Both the position numbers and the translations under genes were made by a program. The notes under the pieces are model-generated. The model did no database searches, was not told the DNA's origin, and was given only the letters and a program-made list of their open reading frames with translations. Below, piece by piece: positions 1-10,500 of a stretch of 64,000 nt of DNA (positions within the stretch are counted from its first letter, which is position 1; each line of letters begins with the position of its first letter). Source of the stretch: Musa acuminata AAA Group. Taxonomy: Eukaryota; Streptophyta; Magnoliopsida; Zingiberales; Musaceae. Location of the stretch: NCBI RefSeq assembly GCF_036884655.1, contig NC_088330.1:35526001-35590000 (forward strand), read 5' to 3'.

Positions 1-2766
1 TCTATACAGACATTACTGATTAGTTGCGAATTAACCTGAAATTGAAAAGCGTTCCGTAAATATTAGTGTAGAGATCTAGAATATATACATTACTACAAGG
101 TCAAGTCAACCTTCCAGATTTTTGTGACAAATATTAGCTGAAAAAAGAATTTAGTTGCTAACGTTTATCCCCATCCTCAAACACAAACATAACTCTGGCT
201 TATTAACAATTTCACAAACATTGACTGCTAAAGCCATTAGAAATCACAAAAAAGAAAGAACAATTTCGATTACTTTTGCATTTCAAATTTTAAAATGCGT
301 ACTCAGGTTAATATATACAGTCATCCAATAGACTGTTGATCATCCCAAATGAAACATGGAAAGCGCGTATGGCACGAAGTTATCAAAAGAGGACCAAACA
401 GAAAACTCAAGCTCTGAATGCACACAGTGCTTATGAGCTTATATGAGACTTACCCTGCATACAGTATCAAATCCAACGTTTGTCTCAACAAATTGATTCT
501 TAAGATCCCCATTCAAAGTAACAGGCACACCAACCACCTGTTCACATGGTACACTTGTTATGTATAGAAACAAGCCTAGAATACATACAGAGATAAAAAA
601 AAAGGGGAAAACTTATATTGATGTGGTGTATGACTTGTTATAGTACAAGTTTAAAGGTCACCCAGGAAGAAAGCAATCGGTTTAAAATCGATGGAGTCGA
701 CAATATAATTATAAATGAGTGTGAAGCATATGTGAAGCCAAGTTACCTTTGTTGGACATTTGTCCTCAGCAAATGTCTCGGCAAGCTGAGCAGCATCCGA
801 GTTGGATGTGACACCTTGTGACATAAGAAATAATGAAATAGTGAGAATGTATACTCCACAATCTGAAAAGACATTAGAAGACCTACAAGGGTTTTTGAGG
901 TACCTCCGATAATAACAAGACCATCCAACTTCAGATCATTGCATGCGGTCATAGCAGCATTTACCTGCTCAGTAGTTCTGATTTGATCCACTGTTCGGCC
1001 CAGCAAATCATAGCCACCTTCAAATGCAACAAACACCTAGTTCCAATTAGAAAGACAGCTGACATTAATAAGATGAAGGGAAGATAAACAAAAGTAAGAT
1101 TTCCGTGCACCTTGGTTCTTGTAGGTAGCAAGAACCTCATCTGTGATTTCCCGAGTTTTTTGTGTAAATAGACCTTCAGTGCCACCTGTATCCAAGAAAG
1201 GAATTCAGCACATTCATTTCAACTGAGGGCCAATTACCACCTTTATAAGCATTCCAATTTACCAATTTGTTATATCATACTGTATCAGCCTGCTGATGGG
1301 TCCAAACATAATATCAACCAGCAACTTAATCTTTGATTATAAGCTAACGAAAAGTTGTATTTGTTTCATGAAGTTGAATATTAAATTTTCCTAAACCTTA
1401 CCTCAAAGGATTGATTCTTGAAAAGATATGCAATGTACCAAAAGAATGTTTCATGATAGTTCTAGGTGAGACAGAAAGCAGAAAATTTCACAGCTCATGA
1501 TAGAAAGATACTACATGCTTACCAACAAAACCAAGCAAGACACTGTCAGGGTTGCGTATCTTGATAGCCTTATAAAGTCCCCATACAACATTGTGTCCTC
1601 CTGGTGACTGCCTTCCACAAAATAGGACACCGACCCTGCACTTAGTCATTTGAGTCAATACATCATAAAGTAATTGATCAACCAAAGAAACAGAGGGTCA
1701 TCTTGAATTTTATGTTTGCAATGACACTTTGTGCCAACAGAACATACAGTTCCAGATATGCATTCAAGAAGAAATATTATAGATTCAGCATATATTAGGG
1801 GGCAACTCATGTTGACAAACCTCATAGGAGGATGCTCTGTGATGATCTGGGCATCAGGTACCTTTGCTGTTGCCCTCAAAAAATGAGCCAAGGGCTGGCC
1901 AAATGTGTGCGGGAAGGCCCGGCCGATGACATTTGTACTAGATGGATCTGCACAGGTTGTCGAATCGCCGAACTCCACTCTGACTGTAATGCCCTGCTCA
2001 CCATGAACAAAATAAACATGAATCCACAGATGAGCCCCCATAAGAAGTATTGATCCAGCAGTGGTGGCATGAAGATTAGTAGTACATAGAAAGATCCTAG
2101 AGTGGACAATAAAGATTGAACATACTAGTCTAGATGGAATCCATAATTTAGCAGATTAACACATACTTTTTGAGAGAATTTATCTAACAAAAGGTCAACA
2201 ATTCCTGAGAATTTTTTCTCACAAGAAGAATTTTGGGCAGATGAATCCAATAATTTAAATCATCTCGGAAACTATTTTATATGTCATTCTATAAATTACA
2301 TTTGGTCCTTCGATCATCGCTACCTGCAACCTTCCGTATGTATTGCCCATTGGTCATAGATTTAGTACTGAAAAGGAAAAGAAAATGGGGGAAAGGAGAT
2401 GCATCAAACTCCAGTTTGAAGCAACAAGAATGATCACTATATCTGCGAAGAACAAGAAGCAATTAATCCCCAAACAAGACAGACACCCACGAATCAACCA
2501 GAACCCAAGGGAGGAAGTAGCATCACGAGGCCATCCAAAGCATCGCGTAGGAAGAAACAAAGACTGCGCATAACACGATGCCGAATCTCTCCTAAGAACC
2601 AAGATACCAGAGATTCACCACCACTACCACCACCACCACCACCACCACCACCATTAGAAGAAGGAGAAGAAGAGACCTGAAGGCATGGTGGAAGCTCAGG
2701 ATGATACTGAGCTCGCTTCTTCTGGAGCTCCGACAGCTCCCGTGGAACCCCGAAATCTGAATCCAT
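1..2766 (-). CDS. PFP-ALPHA: PPi-dependent phosphofructokinase, regulatory alpha subunit (5' part, 8 exons)
   Basis: PFP interconverts fructose-6-phosphate and fructose-1,6-bisphosphate in the cytosol using pyrophosphate; alpha is the regulatory partner of the catalytic beta subunit. Exons, in coding order: 2766-2677, 1993-1821, 1635-1523, 1185-1111, 1017-904, 814-747, 537-454, 35-1. All junctions are GT-AG and phases agree, giving about 250 codons of a protein usually near 615 residues; the rest lies left of the window. The start [12 protein letters not shown] and the stretch [20 protein letters not shown] are typical of plant alpha subunits. Motifs seen: [15 protein letters not shown] (about residues 94-108), [27 protein letters not shown] and [18 protein letters not shown]. 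Beta subunits have GGDD and TIDGD where this protein has GGVT and TLNGD, so the catalytic aspartates are missing, as expected for alpha. No frameshift or stop is seen; the gene looks intact as far as it is visible. Confidence 0.95.
2616..2653. repeat. ACC trinucleotide microsatellite in PFP intron 1
   Basis: About a dozen ACC units with one interruption (ACT). It lies in intron 1 of the PFP alpha gene, just after the exon 1 donor site in the transcript direction, where it reads as TGG repeats. Confidence 0.85.
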
Positions 2767-2870
2767 AACTTCCTATTCTTAGTCTTTTCCTCTCTTTCGC
2801 TCAATATATCTTTCTCTGGTGTGCTCAAATCCTCTGATGTCACATCCTTGATATATATACATACATGTCA
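2767..2870 (-). promoter_or_regulatory. Probable PFP alpha core promoter and 5' UTR
   Basis: Read on the minus strand, a TATA-like run (complement of 2851-2859) sits about 85-93 bases upstream of the PFP start codon. It is followed by a purine-rich leader with AGAGAGG and GAAAG runs. No upstream ATG is obvious in the short leader. The assignment rests on position and composition only. Confidence 0.45.
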
Positions 2871-3489
2871 TTAGCATCATGCTACATACATGACATGGAA
2901 TGAGGGGGCACGGAGGAGGAGCCGGTGACTCTAACCGGGGGCGACGGGCCGGCCTGCTTTACCACGACCGCGCCTTCGGTTTTGCGGCTTTGTGTCGGGT
3001 CACCTCACGCCCGCGACGATGCTTCCTCCAACTGCCGCGATTCTGTACCCTTCAGACGGATTTGCCCTTTCGCCATCGGATTAATCGGAACCCACGACGT
3101 GATGTGGACGATGATTGGAGGGACAACTCGCCTGGTCTTTTGACTTCGTTGCGGGACGTTGGTGAGCGCGTTTGATGGTGATTCTGACTTCGTTGACCAT
3201 GGGAAACATATGGAATTGGGCGTCTTCTGGAATGGCCAACCCACCTTTAGGACCCGAGGAGGTGGCCAGGTTTGAATTGTCGTTGAATCAAAGGCCAAGC
3301 CGTTCGATCTTATGGTTTGGTGCTGCCTAATTCTTCAAATCAGGCTGCGGTCCGGTCCGACCTTGACTCGGCTCACCGCCTAATGTTCATTGGCGCTGAG
3401 ACGTCCAACGTCTGAGATAGCAGCGGCGTCGTCACGGCGCGATCAACCTCAACCGCAAACACACGCGTCGTGTTGGGGGCAGGTCGATG
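2871..3489. other. GC-rich flank upstream of PFP, no gene recognised
   Basis: Moderately GC-rich DNA with several CGs. Open frames of 72-97 codons occur on both strands and overlap each other, but none matches a family I know and none shows a gene-like start context. It may include distal promoter sequence of the PFP gene. Confidence 0.5.
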
Positions 3490-3504
3490 GAAGAATCCCG
3501 CTGC

Positions 3505-4075
3505 GCACTGATCTCAAAGCAGCCTCAAGTCGATTCGCCTCGGAGCAGACTGATGTCGGCGGGCTGCACGAGTATCAAAGCGCAGCGAACGCAGATCCCC
3601 ACCGTGGGACGGATGCATGTGAGTCGCCGGGGATGGGAGATCAATCAAAATTCCATGTGTTAGTGATGATCCACTTTCACGGCTCTCAAAGCGGTCTCAA
3701 GTTCCCGCACGCAGCTCAAATCTTTTCGACTCCGCGCAACCTGTGATGCAGGGCGATCTGCACGGATAACAAAGCGTGTCGGAAGCAGATCAGCACCGTG
3801 GAAGGAGTGCACGTGGTTGGCATGAGGTAAGTGATCCCGCTGCAGGGGATTCTTGCAGTATCATTCTATGACAGCAAATTATTCTGTTTCACGGATCTCA
3901 AAGCAGCCTCAAGTTGGCACACGCGGCTCAAATCGATTCGACTCCGAGTAGCCTGTGATATCGATGGGCTGCACGACTATCAAAGCGGGTCGGCCGTAGA
4001 TCCCGCAGCAGGGAGGCCCGTGGTATCTTTCTATGGCCACCGGAGGGTGAGATCACCCAAACATTAATATCGATG
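3505..4075. repeat. Three degenerate copies of a GC-rich tandem repeat
   Basis: The phrase CTCAAAGC(A/G)G(C/T)CTCAAG recurs near 3513, 3684 and 3897. After each comes a matching series: a CGATTCG/TTTCGACTCCG segment, a G(G/A)GC(T/G)GCACGA-like segment, a CAAAGCG segment and a CAGATCCC/CAGCACCGTGG segment. Spacing is about 170 and 210 bp. A TGTGTTA(G/C)TGATGA tail follows copies 1 and 3. The copies differ by many substitutions and small indels, so the array is old. No coding function is visible. Confidence 0.7.
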
Positions 4076-7039
4076 TGTTACTGATGACTCTCTCTCTCTC
4101 TCTCTCCCGAAACAAAAAAGTTCGAAGCCTCGATTCTCTCTCATGAAAGTCACTTCCTAATGTCTTCTTACCTCACTGCCACAACAGAAGAGCACTATTG
4201 AGTTCATCTTCTTCTCAGATCTATTATTATTTAATGGGGTCATTGTAATCTTCCCTTTGTCAGCATCTGTGTTGCCCATCTTCCATTAGCATGGAAGGCA
4301 TTCCCTGTATCAAGAAATCCTTCTATTAGCAAGCCAGTAAACACTGTATAAGAGTCCTTGCATCACCTAGCAAACAAGGTCATTATTTTTATGCACATTG
4401 CTTAGCTTATATAGCAACAATCTTGTCGCCAAAACCCATCTTGCTTCTTCCACCCTTGTTTGACAAACACTAATATTTGCATGTATATATATTGTTGCAG
4501 TCATCATCTCATGATGAGTGCAGGTCTTCTTTAGAAAATGGTTTACCATGGTGTCACACTTGCAATGTGTAAGGACAAGGTTAGGGTGGTAGAGTGTTAA
4601 TTTAGGCCCACTAATTTGGGCTTCAAAAGGTAGGTTTGGATTCTAAATTGAGACTTTGATAGCATTCTCACATTGTTTTAGAATTAACAAGTTGGAATCA
4701 AAGGAGAACAAACATACTTTAAAATAATTGACACATAAACGTGAAAGATGTTATGGGGCTATATCGAGGAAAGAAATTACTTAAAGGAGTCGACATATGA
4801 TATTATCATTCAAAAAAAATGATCAATCTTTCACACGAGAGACATCACGAGGACAAGCGAACTAAGAAGAACATATATCGCATAAATATTGAGATAGTTG
4901 AATTTGAGCTATGGCATGACATGAACAATCAAACCTAGTGGTACTCAAGGCAAGCGAGATACTTGACAAAAGATAAAACCGTGCAAGGTGGGATGCATGC
5001 ATTTAAATTTCAAATTATTTCGCTTGTACCTGGTGGTACATATTAGTCCGCTAGCAGATTAATATCCGAACCATCCGCTATCGAACGGTATGCTTGATAT
5101 AGCCTCGTATAAGATGATACGGGGTTGTATCGGATGGTAACGACCAAAATTTTGACCATTACCGATTGGTATAAGTCGGTAACAGTCAAAATCAATTGTT
5201 AGTTGCCTATAATAGTGTTCCAATGGTCAATTTGACCGTTGGAGCCCTTTCTCACAGGTTTTAAAACCTATTCTCCCCCTTATTTCACTTCATTTCATAC
5301 TCATATTATCTTAAAATATCTCAAACTTATTTTTCTTTCTTATTCTTATATTTGCACTTTCCTAAAGTTTAACAAAGTTAGTGGACTTCGGGAGCTATTA
5401 AATGTCGGATTGTCCCCCCTAGAGCTTTGCTTCGTTTGGGTGTAATCCAGAGAACGGGTAGACGAAGGTTGATTGTCAAATGAGTGAATACAATCAGAGG
5501 TGACAAAGGCCTTGTAATGTAGTAGAGGCAACACATGGAGAGATCATAATCCAAGTTGATCAGAATGTAATAGAGATGTTACCATGAGATGACATAAATG
5601 CAGCAAATCATGGTGGATCAATTCGAAGCAATGTGACACATACGGGAGAAACCCCATAAGAGACTTAATAAAACAAAGATATGATCGAGAGCTACTAAAA
5701 GCTTCAATTTGGTGAATAATATGATAACAAGAAGGGTTATGTATTTAAAGAGTGAATGACATAATACTATAAAAGCAGGTCTTTTGTACGTGCATTGAAT
5801 AAAAGTTTTAGTCATCAGCATATGTGAGTTGTATACTATTGAGGAAAAATTCTAAGTGTAATTGTCAATGAGTCCTATAGGGGGGCTTGATCATATAGAG
5901 GTACGATCAGAAAGTTGGAGAGTTTGACTACTCCAAAACTCATATACACTTAAGAGAGTCTAATAAGTCAAAGAACAAAGTTGAGTAAACGAACGTTGTT
6001 ATTAAGGAAGTAAAAAAGAATAGAATCAGCACAAGCCCTAAAACACGATGACAGAGGCCATGTAATTTTGCTTATCGTTTTGTGGCAAATTAGTTGGATG
6101 CCACGTATGCGTACGAGAGATGACTCACACATACTAACTCGTTAGATGGGTTCCATCGGTGGACCTGTCTAATAGTGCCACCTGGATGCGGAGACACGAG
6201 GGGTTGACAACTTTGGGATGTAAAACGTTGTCGATGCCACGACCCGAACGCGTGGGGAGCGTTACGGAACCAGTGCCACGAGATCAATACGTGTCCTTCG
6301 GGCTCGTGGAGTCCTCGCCGACCTCGTGCCTTGTGAGATGTGGGACCTTCTGTGTGTGATGTGACGTGGGCACCGCAAGCGGGTCAGGTGTGTACGGCGG
6401 TGCTGACGGACCGAGTGGCCGGATTGAGTTGGGTTTAGACTTCGGACGCCTGAGCTCATTATCACAATTTTGGTCAAATTTTGACCGAACGAAGAACGTG
6501 GGTCATATAATAGACTGGTCTTTATCTCACTCCCAAGCACGTGTGACTCTCGTACTCCGAAGTCGTACACACGCATCATGCACATCTACAAGAAGTTACG
6601 TCGAATCCTCCGAGTAGACACCATCAAATTAATTGGTTGCGTGTGATCAAGATCGAAGTTGAAGTCCAACTTGCAAATAAATTACAGAGCACTGAAAATA
6701 AATTAATGGATTCACCTCCTTATAGATGAACATACGTTGGATAAATATTCACGAGCAGTATAAACTATTTCGTACATATAGATGAAGAACATTAAATGGC
6801 AGTGACTGAAAAGTCATATTCCATATAACGGAGGAGGCATGGCGGGGACGAGGACGTCCTCTTCTACCCGTCGTTTTGCACCTGCGCGGTGAGTTGTGAA
6901 ACTTGTGGGACCCACCTAAAATTAGAGTGAGACGTCCTCTAGGATGACGAATTTCGAAGCCGTCCACATTATTAAATACCTAAAAATGAAATTTGCAGGC
7001 TAACGGGTCGGGTAAATTGAATTTGGGGCGGATCAAGGG
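4076..7039. other. Intergenic DNA, no gene recognised
   Basis: AT-rich DNA with a short TC dinucleotide run near 4089-4106. A segment at about 5030-5260 is built of short alternating words such as GGTA, TCGGTA and GACCGTTGGAGCC, which resembles decayed plant transposon ends, but I see no terminal repeats or transposase frame. 6090-6610 is more GC-rich with CACGAG and CTCGTGG words and overlapping short frames on both strands, none convincing. Confidence 0.5.
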
Positions 7040-7223
7040 CCTTCTTACCCGATCCAACTCGTCCAAGGTCGGTGCGGCTCGACTATATAAACTGGCGTCG
7101 AGGCGGTTCTCCCTCTTTAGCTCGTCAGTTTGAATCACAGATTAAGACGAGGAGGGTATTGTTCTCTCAGCTCGTCAGGGTATTTTTCTCTCTTTACCTT
7201 TCCCTTTCTTGCATTCGATCTAA
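7040..7223 (+). promoter_or_regulatory. Core promoter and pyrimidine-rich leader ahead of the tandem-repeat region
   Basis: A clear TATATAA (7084-7090) is followed about 25-35 bases later by a CT-rich start region (TTCTCCCTCTTT) and then more pyrimidine tracts (7168-7210). The words AGCTCGTCAG occur twice (near 7120 and 7161). It directly precedes the first C-box-like element. TOP-like leaders are common on translation-related and snoRNA host genes in eukaryotes; that link here is inference. No long open reading frame follows, so if the promoter is active the product is probably non-coding. Confidence 0.45.
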
Positions 7224-7286
7224 GAGGCGATGATGATTGGTGAATGTTGCATTCGATCTAAGTGGCGATGATGATTGGTGAATGTC
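7211..7286 (+). repeat. 38-bp tandem duplication covering the C-box-like head
   Basis: Two 38-bp copies (7211-7248 and 7249-7286) share GCATTCGATCTAAG then GGCGATGATGATTGG and TGAATGT. They differ mainly at A/T (GAGGC versus GTGGC) and at the last base. The first copy keeps the GAGGC that can pair with GCCTC at 7525-7529. The second copy runs into the 1308-bp repeat, which starts at 7268. Confidence 0.85.
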
Positions 7287-7529
7287 AATGATGGATTCAA
7301 TCATCTGCTATTTTGGCTCTTTTGGATCGATCGTCCGTTGCGATGGCGAATCCCATATTCCTTGAGTCCGTATGTTTCTGATCCTAACCCTAAGTCCGTT
7401 GTCTCCTCTCTTCTGTCCTCTCTGTTCTCCAATACTAGACGGATTCGGGCAGGAATAGGGAGACGATGTTTCTGTCCTCTGTTCTTTGTCCTCTCTTCTT
7501 ATGATCGACGTTAGATGAATCTGAGCCTC
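7224..7529 (+). ncRNA. Candidate C/D-capped structured RNA, family 1 copy
   Basis: The block starts GAGGC, then a C-box-like GATGATGA (7229-7236), and ends with a D-box CTGA (7521-7524) and GCCTC (7525-7529). GAGGC and GCCTC can form a 5-bp closing stem, the usual layout of box C/D RNAs. A small hairpin GATGGATTCAATCATC follows the head. About 306 nt is long for a C/D snoRNA, and I see no guide I can assign to rRNA. Diverged relatives at 20133, 46529 and 47753 keep the same ends. In the other four 1308-bp units the GAGGC is lost because the unit starts inside the C box. A functional RNA is a hypothesis. Confidence 0.35.
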
Positions 7530-10500
7530 GTTTTTCTAGATCTCTCTGTTGTTTTTAACCTTAGAGTATTTAAAAGATTTCGATTCCTATTTTTTCATTT
7601 TCTTTTCTACTTTAAGGTTTCTGTTACTGTTGAGAATTGTTTGGTCGGAAAAAAAACTTTAGAAACCTGCCAATTTAAACACTACCGTAGCTCGATTACC
7701 TTTCAGTAGTATTATCATTTTTTAGTGTCTACATGAAGTTGACGTGCTATTTCTAACGTTAAGTGTGTTTTTAGGATTATTATTACATTGTGAAGAATCA
7801 TCTGAAGAAAATGTGGTAATGAGATATGCCCTCTAGTAAAGTGAAACCTGAAATCGTTTGTTGGAAGATAAGTTGAAACTCGTGGTAAAAGTTTTAGCAC
7901 AACACTCTCTTATGAGGGTCTTACTAGTGTTTCTTGTTTGAATAAATTTGTGTTGGGATATATGTTTGTGAAGAGGTTATACTGAGAAGCATTTTTGTGT
8001 TTCAATGTATCACCCTATGAAGCAACCAGGCATTGCGGGCAGTGTGCATGTAGTTGTTGGGGTTTGCTTCTCACTGTTTTAGATAATCTGTTTCTTTTGT
8101 TTGTTGCTATGCTGTGATTTACATTTAGTTTCCATTTAAGGTTCAGATGATATGGCCCATAAGTTAAATGATTCTTTGCATAATTTGCACAAGTGTTTAT
8201 TAATTAAATGGGGTATAAGATTGTGCTGGTTGTGTTATTCTTCAGCTATATGGTGTGAAATGATCAGTGTTGCCTGCTTCAGACAACATATTGTTCTCTA
8301 GTTTTTTTTGCCACTGAGCAGATTTTTGGCACCTCATGGTTACTTATAGGATTTTTTTTGTTTGTTTGAATGATCAGATTCAATGTGTTTAGTTTGGACA
8401 TTTCGCTGCTTATTCATTTATATGCATTTGCCTCTGTTAATAATCTGCACTAGGTTCTCTTGAGTTATTTAATTGAGTAGAAATTGTGGTTGATTGCATT
8501 TGAAGATTGCTATCGTGTTAATTGTAATGCTGAAAATCTTTAATTTAGCAGTTGCATTTCTATGGCTATTTACTAATGATGATTGGTGAATGTCAATGAT
8601 GGATTCAATCATCTGCTATTTTGGCTCTTTTGGATCGATCGTCCATTGCGATGGCGAATCCCATATTCCTTGAGTCCGTATGTTTCTGATCCTAACCCTA
8701 AGTCCGTTGTCTCCTCTCTTCTGTCCTCTCTGTTCTCCAATACTAGACGGATTCGGGCAGGAATAGGGAGACGATGTTTCTGTCCTCTGTTCTTTGTCCT
8801 CTCTTCTTATGATCGACGTTAGATGAATCTGAGCCTCGTTTTTCTAGATCTCTCTGTTGTTTTTAACCTTAGAGTATTTAAAAGATTTCGATTCCTATTT
8901 TTTCATTTTCTTTTCTACTTTAAGGTTTCTGTTACTGTTGAGAATTGTTTGGTCGGAAAAAAAACTTTAGAAACCTGCCAATTTAAACACTACCGTAGCT
9001 CGATTACCTTTCAGTAGTATTATCATTTTTTAGTGTCTACATGAAGTTGACGTGCTATTTCTAACGTTAAGTGTGTTTTTAGGATTATTATTACATTGTG
9101 AAGAATCATCTGAAGAAAATGTGGTAATGAGATATGCCCTCTAGTAAAGTGAAACCTGAAATCGTTTGTTGGAAGATAAGTTGAAACTCGTGGTAAAAGT
9201 TTTAGCACAACACTCTCTTATGAGGGTCTTACTAGTGTTTCTTGTTTGAATAAATTTGTGTTGGGATATATGTTTGTGAAGAGGTTATACTGAGAAGCAT
9301 TTTTGTGTTTCAATGTATCACCCTATGAAGCAACCAGGCATTGCGGGCAGTGTGCATGTAGTTGTTGGGGTTTGCTTCTCACTGTTTTAGATAATCTGTT
9401 TCTTTTGTTTGTTGCTATGCTGTGATTTACATTTAGTTTCCATTTAAGGTTCAGATGATATGGCCCATAAGTTAAATGATTCTTTGCATAATTTGCACAA
9501 GTGTTTATTAATTAAATGGGGTATAAGATTGTGCTGGTTGTGTTATTCTTCAGCTATATGGTGTGAAATGATCAGTGTTGCCTGCTTCAGACAACATATT
9601 GTTCTCTAGTTTTTTTTGCCACTGAGCAGATTTTTGGCACCTCATGGTTACTTATAGGATTTTTTTTGTTTGTTTGAATGATCAGATTCAATGTGTTTAG
9701 TTTGGACATTTCGCTGCTTATTCATTTATATGCATTTGCCTCTGTTAATAATCTGCACTAGGTTCTCTTGAGTTATTTAATTGAGTAGAAATTGTGGTTG
9801 ATTGCATTTGAAGATTGCTATCGTGTTAATTGTAATGCTGAAAATCTTTAATTTAGCAGTTGCATTTCTATGGCTATTTACTAATGATGATTGGTGAATG
9901 TCAATGATGGATTCAATCATCTGCTATTTTGGCTCTTTTGGATCGATCGTCCATTGCGATGGCGAATCCCATATTCCTTGAGTCCGTATGTTTCTGATCC
10001 TAACCCTAAGTCCGTTGTCTCCTCTCTTCTGTCCTCTCTGTTCTCCAATACTAGACGGATTCGGGCAGGAATAGGGAGACGATGTTTCTGTCCTCTGTTC
10101 TTTGTCCTCTCTTCTTATGATCGACGTTAGATGAATCTGAGCCTCGTTTTTCTAGATCTCTCTGTTGTTTCTAACCTTAGAGTATTTAAAAGATTTCGAT
10201 TCCTATTTTCTCATTTTCTTTTCTACTTTAAGGTTTCTGTTACTGTTGAGAATTGTTTGGTCGGAAAAAAAACTTTAGAAACCTTCCAATTTAAACACTA
10301 CCGTAGCTCGATTACCTTTCAGTAGTATTATCATTTTTTAGTGTCTACATGAAGTTGACGTGCTATTTCTAACGTTAAGTGTGTTTTTAGGATTATTATT
10401 ACATTGTGAATAATCATCTGAAGAAAATGTGGTAATGAGATATGCCCTCTAGTAAAGTGAAACCAGAAATCGTTTGTTGGAAGTTAAGTTGAAACTCGTG

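Noticed and set aside
1..2766. PFP beta (catalytic) subunit
   Set aside because: The N-terminus and the GGVT and TLNGD motifs match alpha; beta has GGDD and TIDGD.
7383..7394. CCTAACCCTAAG, resembling a telomerase RNA template or telo-box
   Set aside because: It is not the TTTAGGG-type template expected in most plants, there is no Pol III-type promoter nearby, and the relatives in families 2 and 3 lack it.
7515..7709. A 64-codon frame starting at the ATG beside the D box (MNLSLVFLD)
   Set aside because: The relatives in families 2 and 3 stop within a few codons or differ completely, so the ATG is better explained as part of the D-box tail.
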